Counted from the first letter of the stretch, positions 9,022-17,233 are shown. The stretch: DNA of 64,000 nucleotides from Pseudomonas sp. UBA4194 (GCF_002379585.1 NZ_DFUE01000052.1:14340-78339), one strand, 5' to 3'. Translations and numbers: made by a program. The notes: a model not told the origin generated them from the sequence alone.

Positions 9022-9615
9022 ATGACTGACTCGCAGTTGTATCTGCCCGAAGACTACACGGCCATGCCCTGGAAAAACGGCGCGGGCAGCACCCTGGAAA
9101 TTGTCCAGCGACGGTCCGCCGATGACAGCGGGTACGACTGGCGCCTGTCTATCGCCCAGATCGATGCCGATGGGCCGTTCTCGGTCTTCGCCGGTTACCG
9201 TCGGATCATCAGCGTGCTGCAAGGTGATGGCATGGTATTGGAAGTGGACGGGGTGCCCAGTGAAGCGCTGGGTCCGTTCCAGCCACTGATTTTCGACGGC
9301 GGGGCGCAGGTGCATTGTCGCTTGCTGGGTTCACCGATTGAGGATTTCAACCTGATCTACCGCCAGGATCGAGTCCAGGCGTCGTTGCGCTGGGTGGAGT
9401 GTCAGCCGGCGGTGGTGGTGGGTTCAAAGGCGGGCGAGGTGGTGTTCTTCAACGCTTCGGCAGGACCTGTTGGGGTAACGGATGCCCGTGATGGACGGCG
9501 CTACAAGCTGGCGCCGCGAGCCACGTTACGCTGCATCAACGCCAGCGGCCAGCTGCAGCGCTACACCCTGGAAGGCGCAGCAGCGCACATCTGCATAGTA
9601 GAAATAACCCTGTAG
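9022..9615 (+). CDS. hutD: HutD family protein
   Basis: 197 residues of the HutD/Ves bicupin family, with the opening MPWKNGAGSTLEI and the motif FSVFAGYRRIISVLQGDGM. In P. fluorescens, HutD is reported to act as a governor that limits expression of the hut genes, perhaps by binding a pathway intermediate. It lies 26 bases after hutG on the same strand and is probably the last gene of this cluster, because an inverted REP pair follows immediately. Confidence 0.85.
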   Translation: MTDSQLYLPEDYTAMPWKNGAGSTLEIVQRRSADDSGYDWRLSIAQIDADGPFSVFAGYRRIISVLQGDGMVLEVDGVPSEALGPFQPLIFDGGAQVHCRLLGSPIEDFNLIYRQDRVQASLRWVECQPAVVVGSKAGEVVFFNASAGPVGVTDARDGRRYKLAPRATLRCINASGQLQRYTLEGAAAHICIVEITL

Positions 9616-9733
9616 CAGCGGCGTAAGCCGCGTCCCCCCCACCGCAATTCCCAAAAGAAACGCGGTAACCCGGACGCGGCTCACGCCGCTGCTACAGCCC
9701 GTAGCCGCGTCCCTCCCACCGCAACGCCCACGG
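9611..9733. repeat. Inverted REP pair (GTAGCAGCGGC family) between convergent genes
   Basis: Arms 9611-9635 and 9672-9696 are 25 bases each and inverted copies of each other with one mismatch (a G-U pair in RNA). A shortened third unit starting GTAGCCGCGTCC follows at 9701-9733. The same unit occurs as a single copy at 63938-63964. The pair fills the gap between hutD and the convergent endonuclease gene and can act as a bidirectional terminator or mRNA-stabilising hairpin. Confidence 0.8.
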
Positions 9734-9757
9734 AAAACGCCAATACCCAGACGCCGA

Positions 9758-10447
9758 TCAGGTGCAGGATTTGAGGTCGACGGGGCCGACGAAGGCGTTT
9801 CCATGGCCCATCACACAGGCCACCTGCTGGTTGCGCTGACGCTCCCAGGCCTGCACCGGGTAGGTCTTGTCCCACGCTTTGTACAGCTGCGTATCCTGGC
9901 GCGAGAGGTGCAAACCGTACTGCTTGCTCATGTACATATACGTGCGGGCGATCATGCCGCGAATCGAAGGGCGCGGCATGACCTTCTTGGCCTTGAAATC
10001 CACCTGGGTGAGGCAAGACCCATACTGGCCCTGCTGTTCAGGCAACCAGCCGAAGCTGAAGTTGTTTCGGTCACCGTTGACCTCGCCAATGCTGGGCACC
10101 AGGTTATGCAGGTCCGCTTCGGCTTTCTGATAGACCTTGTCGTTGCGGGTGCAATTCTTGCGCCCGCCGTTCTGCCAGCACTGGCGCTGGTGGCCGATCT
10201 GCCAGGCCGGGACGATATGCTCCCACTCGATACGCGCTGCCCGGTTGGCATTCTTGCGCGGCACATAGCCGCAAGCCGCCAGGTTGACGCGATTGCCCGT
10301 GTACTTGCAGCCGCAGTAGAACTCGGTGGACTGAGGCGCGTACAACTTCCAGGCGATTTTCTTGGCTTCACTGAAGGTGCGGGGGGCGTCGGCGTGGGCG
10401 GCGAAACTGATCAACAACAAACTTGCAGCAATACTACGAACCATCAT
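9758..10447 (-). CDS. endA: Endonuclease I family nuclease, secreted
   Basis: 229 residues. A signal peptide (MMVRSIAASLLLISFAAHA) precedes the mature nuclease. The endonuclease I core is clear: REGULAR cysteine positions in FYCGCKY, the catalytic WEHIVPAWQ histidine motif at about residue 90, NDKVYQKAEADLHNLVPSIGEVNGDRNNFSF with the metal-binding asparagine, and the C-terminal YMSKQYGLHLS region. It is probably a periplasmic or extracellular nonspecific nuclease. The ATG at 10447 follows GAAGGAAG; a second ATG is three bases inside. It starts 5 bases after the DUF1654 stop, so it shares that gene's SOS-like promoter. Confidence 0.88.
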   Translation of the reverse strand: MMVRSIAASLLLISFAAHADAPRTFSEAKKIAWKLYAPQSTEFYCGCKYTGNRVNLAACGYVPRKNANRAARIEWEHIVPAWQIGHQRQCWQNGGRKNCTRNDKVYQKAEADLHNLVPSIGEVNGDRNNFSFGWLPEQQGQYGSCLTQVDFKAKKVMPRPSIRGMIARTYMYMSKQYGLHLSRQDTQLYKAWDKTYPVQAWERQRNQQVACVMGHGNAFVGPVDLKSCT

Positions 10448-10451
10448 CCGT

Positions 10452-10694
10452 TCAATCTTCCTTCGGCACGACCCAGAAAATTTGCACGCCGCCGTCGTCG
10501 CGATAAGCGAGGGTGACGTTGTCGTTTTCGGCAATCTCTTCCAGCAACTGGGCCCAGTCGTCTTCGCTTTCATGCTCCAGACGAAAGATCAGCGCGGCAC
10601 GAGATTTCTGCGCGGTCGGCGAATTGATGATTTTCTGAATGCGGATACCCATGCGCTCATAGGCGCTGGGGGTGCTTGCTGCGGCGGTGGTCAC
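10452..10694 (-). CDS. DUF1654 domain protein
   Basis: 80 residues of the small DUF1654 family, found in pseudomonads and of unknown function. The conserved part runs from YERMGIRIQKIINSPTAQKSRAALIFRLEHES through the acidic DDWAQLLEEIAENDNVTLAYRDDGGVQIFW segment. The start is GTG at 10694, with AAGGAAA about 9 bases upstream; the nearby ATG is out of frame. The LexA-type box lies 20 bases before the start. Being first in the endonuclease operon and SOS-linked, it may modulate DNA processing (inference). Confidence 0.82.
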   Translation of the reverse strand: MTTAAASTPSAYERMGIRIQKIINSPTAQKSRAALIFRLEHESEDDWAQLLEEIAENDNVTLAYRDDGGVQIFWVVPKED

Positions 10695-10713
10695 GAAGCA
10701 TTTCCTTATTAGG

Positions 10714-10754
10714 CTGTACGTGCATACAGTATTTTACTGTAGGCATTTTCGCAA
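10714..10754 (-). promoter_or_regulatory. LexA (SOS) box and promoter of the DUF1654-endA operon
   Basis: CTGTACGTGCATACAG at 10714-10729 fits the gamma-proteobacterial LexA consensus CTGT-N8-ACAG perfectly and continues into GTA as strong SOS boxes do. Read on the minus strand, TTGCGA (10754-10749) and TACTGT (10731-10726) are spaced 17 bases apart as possible -35 and -10 elements, so the box would cover the -10. A second dyad ACAGTA-TTT-TACTGT (10726-10740) overlaps it. Confidence 0.8.
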
Positions 10755-10883
10755 GAGCAGGTAAAAAGAAGCGCGCTTCTGACAGTGATTTTGGGAATTT
10801 GCTGCACGCGCCGGAAAATTTGAGGGGCGAGGGCAGCGACGCCGGGCCGGCCTGGGCAGGGGCATCTGTTTTCTGGTGATATG

Positions 10884-10896
10884 GTTATTCGATAAC
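10884..10896. promoter_or_regulatory. Inverted repeat in the dioxygenase promoter region
   Basis: GTTAT-TCG-ATAAC lies about 80 bases before the dioxygenase start in a short AT-rich stretch (10880-10925) that stands out from the surrounding GC-rich sequence. It is a plausible operator. The regulator cannot be named: no regulator gene adjoins the cluster, and a sulfur-control factor such as CysB is only a guess. Confidence 0.4.
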
Positions 10897-10974
10897 GATA
10901 TTTAAAATAAAATTCTTATACCTATAGAGTTTCGCCCATTCCCTCGTACTCAATAGCCAGAGTCGGAGCACACC

Positions 10975-11871
10975 ATGGCCGTTCCTCTTTCTGCATCTTC
11001 CAGCCCCACACCGGGCAACCAACACTTCGAAGTGCGCCCGTTGCCGGGCCAGGTCGGCGTAGAGATCGTCGGCCTGGACCTGACCCGCGAGCTCAACGCT
11101 CACGATTTCGCCCGCGTCCACCGCGCGCACCTGGACTACCACGTGGTGATCTTTCGCGACCAGCGCATCACCCCGCAGCAGCAGATCGATTTCAGCCGCC
11201 GTTTCGGCGTGCTGCAGATTCACGTGCTCAAACAGTTCCTGCTGGCCGGGCACCCGGAAATCCTCATCGTTTCCAATATCGTCGAAAACGGTCAGCCCGT
11301 TGGCCTGGGTGATGCCGGCAAATACTGGCACTCGGACCTGTCCTACAAAGAATTGCCGAGCCTGGGCTCGATGCTGCATGCCCAGGAACTGCCGAGCGAA
11401 GGCGGCGACACCCTGTTCGCCGACATGCACAAGGCTTGGGACACCCTGCCCGAGCATCTGCGTCAAGCGGTCGAAGGCAAGCAGGCGGTGCATTCCTACA
11501 CCGCGCGCTACAGCGAAGGCAAGAATGCCGCCAACTGGCGCCCGACCCTGACCCCGGAGCAACTGGCTCAGGTGGTGACCGTGGCTCATCCAGTGGTCCG
11601 TACTCACCCGGAAAACGGCCGCAAGGCGCTGTTCGTCAGCGAAGGTTTCACCACGCACATCGTCGGCCTGCCGGAAGACGAGAGCCGCGACCTGCTGCAG
11701 CAGTTGTATGCCCACAGCGTGCGTCCGGAGAACGTCTACCGCCATCAGTGGCAGCCCCATGACATGGTGTTCTGGGACAACCGGTCGCTGATCCACCTCG
11801 CTGCGGGCTGCCCGGACCACCTGCGCCGCAAGCTTTACCGCACCACCATCCAGGGCGACGCGCCGTTTTGA
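10975..11871 (+). CDS. TauD/TfdA-family 2-oxoglutarate dioxygenase
   Basis: 298 residues of the Fe(II)/2-oxoglutarate dioxygenase family. The iron-binding HxD is in YWHSDLSY at about residue 119, the distal histidine is in NRSLIHLAAG near 276, and the 2-oxoglutarate-binding arginine is probably within the RRKLYRTT segment. Family members oxidise sulfonates (taurine), alkyl sulfates or aryloxyacids. It is first in an operon with a NitT/TauT-type ABC transporter, the arrangement of tauABCD and ats clusters, so the imported compound is its likely substrate; which one is unknown. The ATG at 10975 gives the usual N-terminus. Confidence 0.85.
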   Translation: MAVPLSASSSPTPGNQHFEVRPLPGQVGVEIVGLDLTRELNAHDFARVHRAHLDYHVVIFRDQRITPQQQIDFSRRFGVLQIHVLKQFLLAGHPEILIVSNIVENGQPVGLGDAGKYWHSDLSYKELPSLGSMLHAQELPSEGGDTLFADMHKAWDTLPEHLRQAVEGKQAVHSYTARYSEGKNAANWRPTLTPEQLAQVVTVAHPVVRTHPENGRKALFVSEGFTTHIVGLPEDESRDLLQQLYAHSVRPENVYRHQWQPHDMVFWDNRSLIHLAAGCPDHLRRKLYRTTIQGDAPF

Positions 11872-11884
11872 TCGGGAGCTTTAC

Positions 11885-12766
11885 ATGAACGCTGCACTGC
11901 CAGGCCACACGGCCAGCACTGGCACTGACGCCGCAACAGGCCAACAGGCAACCCCTGAAACCTTGTTGCACGTAGACAACGTCAGTCTTGAATACCGCAC
12001 GCCCGAGCGGGTGGTGCGGGCGACTCACCAGGTCAGCTTCGAAGTCGACCGTTCCGACCGCTTCGTCCTGCTCGGCCCGTCGGGCTGTGGCAAGTCGACG
12101 CTGCTCAAGGCGGTGGCCGGCTTCATCACGCCCAGTGAGGGCGAAATTCGCCTCGCGGGCGAACGCATCGAAGAGCCCGGCCCTGACCGTATCGTGGTGT
12201 TCCAGGAGTTCGATCAGCTGCCTGCCTGGAAGACCGTGATCGAGAACGTCATGTTCCCGCTGCTGGCCTCGCGCACCCTCAAGCGTGCCGACGCGTTGGA
12301 GCGTGCTGGTTATTACCTGGAAAAGGTCGGCCTGAGTGCGTTTGCCGACGCCTATCCGCACACCCTGTCCGGCGGCATGAAGGCCCGGGTGGCGATCGCC
12401 CGTGCCCTGGCCATGCAGCCCAAGATCCTGCTGATGGACGAGCCTTTTGCGGCGCTCGATGCCTTGACGCGGCGCAAGATGCAGGAAGAGCTGCTGGAAC
12501 TGTGGGAAGAGGTGCGTTTCACCCTGCTGTTCGTTACCCACTCCATCGAAGAAGCGCTGGTGGTGGGCAACCGCATTCTGCTGCTGTCGCCACACCCTGG
12601 CCGGGTCCGCGCGGAAATCAACAGTCATCAGTTCAACCTCGGCAGCCTGGGCGGGGTCGATTTCCAGGCCAGTGCCCAGCGTATTCACCGGTTGCTGTTC
12701 GACGAAGGCGAGGAACCGGTGGTGGAGCGTCCCGTGGACTTCCAGCACCTGCGCATCGCCTACTGA
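11885..12766 (+). CDS. NitT/TauT-family ABC transporter, ATPase
   Basis: 293 residues. Walker A is GPSGCGKST at about residue 64, the Q-loop VVFQEFDQLPAWKTV, the signature LSGGMKAR, Walker B ILLMDEPFAALDALTR and the switch histidine in VTHSIEEALVV. The LSGGM signature and DALTR D-loop are typical of TauB/SsuB/NrtD-type subunits. A 35-residue low-complexity N-terminal extension rich in Ala and Thr precedes the domain, so a later start is possible. It follows the dioxygenase after 13 bases. Confidence 0.9.
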   Translation: MNAALPGHTASTGTDAATGQQATPETLLHVDNVSLEYRTPERVVRATHQVSFEVDRSDRFVLLGPSGCGKSTLLKAVAGFITPSEGEIRLAGERIEEPGPDRIVVFQEFDQLPAWKTVIENVMFPLLASRTLKRADALERAGYYLEKVGLSAFADAYPHTLSGGMKARVAIARALAMQPKILLMDEPFAALDALTRRKMQEELLELWEEVRFTLLFVTHSIEEALVVGNRILLLSPHPGRVRAEINSHQFNLGSLGGVDFQASAQRIHRLLFDEGEEPVVERPVDFQHLRIAY

Positions 12767-12790
12767 TCTCGTTGAATCCGGAGTACCGAC

Positions 12791-13657
12791 ATGAGCCTTT
12801 CCCCGCCGCTGCGCGAAGAATACGAAGTGGTCCTGGAACCCTTCACCCAAGCCGAGCTTGCTCGCGATATTTCCCTGCCCCAACGCATCTGGCAACAGGC
12901 GTGGGTGCGCAAGGGTGTGATCCTGATCGCCCTGGCGATCATCTGGGAGCTGGCCGCGCGCTGGCAGAACAATGACTTGCTGCTGCCCAGCTTCTTGCAG
13001 ACCGCCAGCGCCTTTGTCGATGGCATCGCCAGCGGCGAGTTGCTGAGCAAGGTCTGGATTTCGCTGACCGTGCTGGTCAAGGGTTACCTGATCGGCATCG
13101 TGCTGGCGTTCGGTCTGACCACGCTGGCGGTGTCGACCCAGTTGGGTCGTGACTTGCTCAGCACCCTCACGGCGATGTTCAACCCCTTGCCTGCGATTGC
13201 CCTGTTGCCCCTGTCGCTGCTGTGGTTTGGCCTGGGCGAGAACAGCCTGATCTTTGTGCTGGTGCACTCGGTGCTGTGGGCCCTGGCGCTGAACACCTAC
13301 GCGGGCTTTTTGGGCGTGTCCGAAACCCAGCGCATGGCCGGGCGCAACTATGGCCTGCGGGGGCTGCGGTTCGTCTGGTACATCCTGATCCCGGCAGCGC
13401 TGCCGTCGATCCTGGCCGGTTTGAAGATCGGCTGGGCCTTCGCCTGGCGGACCCTGATTGCCGCCGAGCTGGTGTTCGGTGCGTCGTCTGGCAAGGGTGG
13501 TCTGGGCTGGTACATCTTCCAGAACCGCAACGAGCTGTACACCGACAAGGTATTCGCCGGGCTGGCTGCGGTGATCCTGATCGGCCTGCTGGTGGAGAAC
13601 CTGCTGTTCAACACCTTCGAACGTCTGACCATCAAGCGCTGGGGCATGCAGCGCTGA
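12791..13657 (+). CDS. NitT/TauT-family ABC transporter, permease
   Basis: 288 residues, TauC/SsuC-like. A polar N-terminus of about 40 residues precedes roughly six membrane segments, and the conserved loop reads RMAGRNYGLRGLRFVWYILIPAALPSILAGLKIGWAFAWRTLIAAEL, the family's EAA region. The C-terminal segment with NLLFNTFERLTIKRWGM is also typical. It sits 24 bases after the ATPase gene in the same operon. Confidence 0.9.
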   Translation: MSLSPPLREEYEVVLEPFTQAELARDISLPQRIWQQAWVRKGVILIALAIIWELAARWQNNDLLLPSFLQTASAFVDGIASGELLSKVWISLTVLVKGYLIGIVLAFGLTTLAVSTQLGRDLLSTLTAMFNPLPAIALLPLSLLWFGLGENSLIFVLVHSVLWALALNTYAGFLGVSETQRMAGRNYGLRGLRFVWYILIPAALPSILAGLKIGWAFAWRTLIAAELVFGASSGKGGLGWYIFQNRNELYTDKVFAGLAAVILIGLLVENLLFNTFERLTIKRWGMQR

Positions 13658-13689
13658 GTTCTTCTTCTTTTTTGCATAGAGAATCGATC

Positions 13690-14691
13690 ATGGTATTTCC
13701 ACGCAAGTTTTCCCTGGTCTGTGGCTTGGCCGGGGCGTTGCTGGCCGGCGGTGCGCAGGCCGAAGGCAAGATCAGCATTGCCCAACAGTTCGGTATCGGC
13801 TACCTGATCCTGGACGTGGTGCGCGATCAGCAGTTGATCGAGAAACACGGCAAACAGGAAGGTCTGGACATCAAGGTGGACTGGAACAGCATCTCCGGCG
13901 CCACGGCAATGAACGAAGCATTGCTGGCCGGGGCTCTGGATGTGGTGTCGGCCGGGGTGCCACCCATGCTTACCGTGTGGGACCGCACCAAGGGCCGGCA
14001 GAACGTCAAAGCGATTGCTTCGCTGGGCTCGATGCCCAACTACCTGCTCAGCAACAATCCGGACGTGAAGACCCTCAAGGACTTCACCGACAAGGACCGC
14101 ATCGCCGTGCCGGCGGCTGGCGTCGGCTTCCAGTCGCGGACCTTGCAGCTGGAAACCGCCAAGCAGTTCGGCGACAAGGAATTCAAGAAGTTCGACAACA
14201 TCTCGGTCAGCATTCCGCATCCGGACGCGACCTCGGCGTTGCTCGCCGGTGGCTCCGAGATCAGCGCGCACTTCTCCAGCCCGCCGTTCCAGTACCAGGC
14301 GCTGGAAAATCCCAAGGTGCACAAGGTGCTCAGCAGCTACGACATTCTCGGTGGCCCGGCCACCTTCAACGTGCTGTACACCACGCAGAAATTCCACGAC
14401 GAGAACCCCAAGACCTACAAGGCCTTCTATGACGCGCTGGCCGAAGCCGCGCAGATCATCAAGGCCGACAAGGTTGCGGCGGCCAAGACCTACATCCGGG
14501 TTGAGAAGTCGACCCTGAGCGAGGCCTTCGTGGAGAAAATCGTGCAAGACCCGGAGATCGACTTCACCGTGGTCCCGCAACGCACCTTCATCTATGCCGA
14601 AAAGCTGCATGAACTGGGCGTGCTGAAGAACAAGGCCGACAGCTGGAAGGATTACTTCTTCGAAGAAGCCCACGGCGACGCCGGGAGCTGA
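13690..14691 (+). CDS. NitT/TauT-family ABC transporter, substrate-binding protein
   Basis: 333 residues with a signal peptide cleaved near AGGAQA|EGKISIA. The mature part has the family pattern of an early hydrophobic strand and a SISGATAMNEALLAGALDVVSAGVPPML segment, then the second-lobe motif LLAGGSEISAHFSSPPF. The ligand is unknown; taurine, another sulfonate or a sulfate ester fits the dioxygenase context. It is the last gene of the operon and is followed within 12 bases by an inverted REP pair. Confidence 0.88.
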   Translation: MVFPRKFSLVCGLAGALLAGGAQAEGKISIAQQFGIGYLILDVVRDQQLIEKHGKQEGLDIKVDWNSISGATAMNEALLAGALDVVSAGVPPMLTVWDRTKGRQNVKAIASLGSMPNYLLSNNPDVKTLKDFTDKDRIAVPAAGVGFQSRTLQLETAKQFGDKEFKKFDNISVSIPHPDATSALLAGGSEISAHFSSPPFQYQALENPKVHKVLSSYDILGGPATFNVLYTTQKFHDENPKTYKAFYDALAEAAQIIKADKVAAAKTYIRVEKSTLSEAFVEKIVQDPEIDFTVVPQRTFIYAEKLHELGVLKNKADSWKDYFFEEAHGDAGS

Positions 14692-14702
14692 TCCATCTGC
14701 TG

Positions 14703-14810
14703 CCTGTGGGAGTGGGCTCTGCCCGCGATGGGGCCGAGATATGCACCATTCGATTCGGACTGTGCAATGTCTGTAATGACCCCATCGCGGGCAGAGCCCG
14801 CTCCCACAGG
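14703..14810. repeat. Inverted pair of P. putida-type REP elements
   Basis: Two 31-base units (14703-14733 and 14780-14810) are inverted copies with a single mismatch, separated by 46 bases, between convergent genes. Each contains the core GGGCTCTGCCCGCGATGGGG or its inverse, matching the REP family described in P. putida. A third single copy with three substitutions is at 20981-21011. Together they would form a long stem-loop, probably the transcription barrier between the two operons. Confidence 0.85.
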
Positions 14811-14872
14811 AAGTGGTGGTGCAACATAGACCCCATGGCCACAGAGGGGCCTTGTGGAGGCGGGGGGTGATC

Positions 14873-15850
14873 TCAGGCGCGCAACACCTGGGGATTGACG
14901 ATATTCGCCGGCCGTTCGCCCTTGAGCGCCGCAATCAGGTTTTCCACTGCGCACCGCGCCATGGCTTCCCGCGTTTGCACCGTAGCGGAACCAATGTGCG
15001 GCGTCGCCACCACATTGTCCATGCGCAGCAGCGGCGAGTCCGGGCTGACCGGCTCTTGCTCGAACACATCCAGCCCAGCACCGCGAATCTGCCCCGACGT
15101 CAACGCCTGGATCAGCGCACGCTCATCCACTACTTTGCCCCGCGAGATATTGATGAAGATCGCAGTTGGCTTCATCAGTGCCAACTCGCGAGCACCGATC
15201 AGATGCTCGGTCTCGGCGGTCAAGGGCAGGGTCAGGCAGACGAAATCCGCCGTTGCCAATAGCTCGTCCAGCGGGCAATGGCGGGCACCGAAGCGGGCAT
15301 CCACCGCCGGTTTCGGGTGGCGGCTGTTGTAGAGGATCGGCATGTCGAAACCCAGATGCCCCCGTTGCGCCAACGCCTCGCCGATACGGCCCATGCCGAT
15401 GATGCCCAGGGTTTTACCGTGCACATCCGTGCCGAAGTGAGCGTCGCCGATGCTGCGGGTCCACTGTCCGGCCTTGATCAGATTGGCCAGCTCCACGACC
15501 CGCCGAGCGCTGGCCAATACCAGCGCGAAACCGGTGTCGGCGGTGGTCTGAGTAAGCACGTCCGGGGTGTTGCACAGGGCAATACCGCGGCCGTTGAGGT
15601 AGTCGATGTCGTAGTTGTCGATGCCGACCGAAACGCTGGCAATGGCTTGCAGATCAGGCGCCCGGTCCAGCAGCTCAGCGTCCAGCTTGACGCTGGCGCC
15701 GAGGATGCCGTGGGCCGTGGGCAGGGCGTCACGCAGCCGCGCCAGGCCATCACGCTTGGGCTCGTCGATGTAGGTCACCTCGGCGTGTTCCTGCAGCAGA
15801 GCGAGCAAGGTCGGGGAAAGGTTCTTGTACAGCAGCACGCGCTTTTTCAT
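14873..15850 (-). CDS. kguD: 2-keto-6-phosphogluconate (2-hydroxyacid) reductase
   Basis: 325 residues of the D-2-hydroxyacid dehydrogenase family. The NAD(P) site GIIGMGRIGEAL is at about residue 148, and the catalytic Arg, Glu and His are in NISRGKVVDE, GLDVFEQEP and TPHIGSAT. In the kgu pathway it reduces 2-keto-6-phosphogluconate to 6-phosphogluconate, which enters the Entner-Doudoroff route. AGGAG lies just before the ATG at 15850. It is the last gene of kguE-K-T-D, 9 bases after kguT. By sequence alone it could also be a glyoxylate/hydroxypyruvate reductase; the context decides. Confidence 0.9.
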   Translation of the reverse strand: MKKRVLLYKNLSPTLLALLQEHAEVTYIDEPKRDGLARLRDALPTAHGILGASVKLDAELLDRAPDLQAIASVSVGIDNYDIDYLNGRGIALCNTPDVLTQTTADTGFALVLASARRVVELANLIKAGQWTRSIGDAHFGTDVHGKTLGIIGMGRIGEALAQRGHLGFDMPILYNSRHPKPAVDARFGARHCPLDELLATADFVCLTLPLTAETEHLIGARELALMKPTAIFINISRGKVVDERALIQALTSGQIRGAGLDVFEQEPVSPDSPLLRMDNVVATPHIGSATVQTREAMARCAVENLIAALKGERPANIVNPQVLRA

Positions 15851-15859
15851 CGGGGCTCC

Positions 15860-17158
15860 TCAGTGGGCAGTCAATGGACGGTCGGTTGCTGCGCCGTTAT
15901 TCACGTTCAGGTCGCAACCGCCAGGCTTGAGCAATAGGGTCAACACGGCCGACAGCAGCAAGGCGCCGCTCATCAGCAGGTACGACGCGCCAGGATTGCC
16001 GGTGCTGGCATTGAGCACGCCCACCAGATACGAACCGGCAAACGAGCCCAGTGCCCCCATGCTGTTGATCAGCGCCATGGCACCACCGGCAACGTTGGCC
16101 GGAAGGATTTCCGGAACAATGGCAAAGAACGGCCCATAGGGTGCGTACATGCAGGCGCCAGCGATGACCAGCAGGCCGTAGGACCACCAGAAATGCTCAC
16201 TGCCTAAGGCGTAGGAGCCATAGAAAGCCAGGGCTGCCAGAAACAGCGGCGGCCAGACGAAACGCTTGCGCCGCTGCAGCCGGTCGGAGAACCAGCTCAC
16301 GGTGAGCATGCCGATCACTGCAGCCAGGTAGGGCAGGGAAGCCAGCCAGCCGGCCTCGACCATGTCCATCTCCGCACCTTGCTTGAGAATCGACGGCAGC
16401 CACAGCACGAAGCCGTAGACGCCGACGCTCCACAAAAAGAACTGTATCGACAGAATGATGACCTTGCCCGAGCGAAACGCCTCGGCGTAGTTCTTCACCG
16501 GTTTCATGCCCACCTGTTCGGCAGCCAGGGCACTTTCCAGGTCATCCTTTTCCTGTTGGGTGAGCCACTTCGCCTGGGCCGGCCGGTCGTCGGCGAGGCG
16601 CCACCAGATGAACGCCCAGATCACCGCTGGCAGGCCTTCGATGATGAACATCCAGCGCCAGCTGAAATGCTGGATAAGGTAGCCGGACACCACCGACATC
16701 CACAGCATGGTCACCGGGTTGCCGAGAATCAGAAACGTATTGGCCCGCGAGCGCTCGGCACGGGTGAACCAATGGCACAGATAGACCAGCATGGCCGGCA
16801 TCACCACCGCTTCCACCACCCCGAGCATGAATCGAATGGCAATCAGCCAATAGGCACTGGACACCACCCCGGTGAGGGTAGCCAGGCTGCCCCACAGGAT
16901 CAGGCTGACGAAAATCAGCTTCTTCACGCTCTGCTTCTGGGCATAGATGGCGCCGGGTACCTGAAAGAAGAAATACCCCAGGAAGAACAGCGCCCCCAGC
17001 AACGAGGACAGCCCGGGTGTGATCTTCAGGTCCGCGGCCATGCCCGACGCGGCAGCGAAGCCGTAGTTGGCGCGGTCCAGGTAGGCCAGGCTGTAGGTGA
17101 TGAACACAATCGGCATGATGTACCACCAGCGGCGGGTGGCGAGTTTCAACGTTTCCAT
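15860..17158 (-). CDS. kguT: 2-ketogluconate transporter, MFS
   Basis: 432 residues of the anion:cation symporter branch of the major facilitator superfamily, with about 12 membrane segments. It opens with RRWWYIMPIVFITYSLAYLDRANYGFAAASG and has the loop 2-3 region and a long central cytoplasmic loop (LADDRPAQAKWLTQQEKDD) typical of the group. The start at 17158 has AGGAG 7 bases upstream; an upstream in-frame ATG at 17212 would add an unlikely polar extension. It imports 2-ketogluconate formed in the periplasm. A 75-base gap separates it from kguK. Confidence 0.92.
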   Translation of the reverse strand: METLKLATRRWWYIMPIVFITYSLAYLDRANYGFAAASGMAADLKITPGLSSLLGALFFLGYFFFQVPGAIYAQKQSVKKLIFVSLILWGSLATLTGVVSSAYWLIAIRFMLGVVEAVVMPAMLVYLCHWFTRAERSRANTFLILGNPVTMLWMSVVSGYLIQHFSWRWMFIIEGLPAVIWAFIWWRLADDRPAQAKWLTQQEKDDLESALAAEQVGMKPVKNYAEAFRSGKVIILSIQFFLWSVGVYGFVLWLPSILKQGAEMDMVEAGWLASLPYLAAVIGMLTVSWFSDRLQRRKRFVWPPLFLAALAFYGSYALGSEHFWWSYGLLVIAGACMYAPYGPFFAIVPEILPANVAGGAMALINSMGALGSFAGSYLVGVLNASTGNPGASYLLMSGALLLSAVLTLLLKPGGCDLNVNNGAATDRPLTAH

Positions 17159-17233
17159 GGTCTTGCTCCTGAGCATCTTGTAGTTGTCGCAACAGGTTTT
17201 CGGTTCGATCACGGTGCAGCGGGTGGAGCAGGT

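Noticed and set aside
14703..14810. Inverted repeat as insertion sequence ends
   Set aside because: The 46 bases between the arms encode nothing, and the unit recurs singly at 20981, which fits REP elements.
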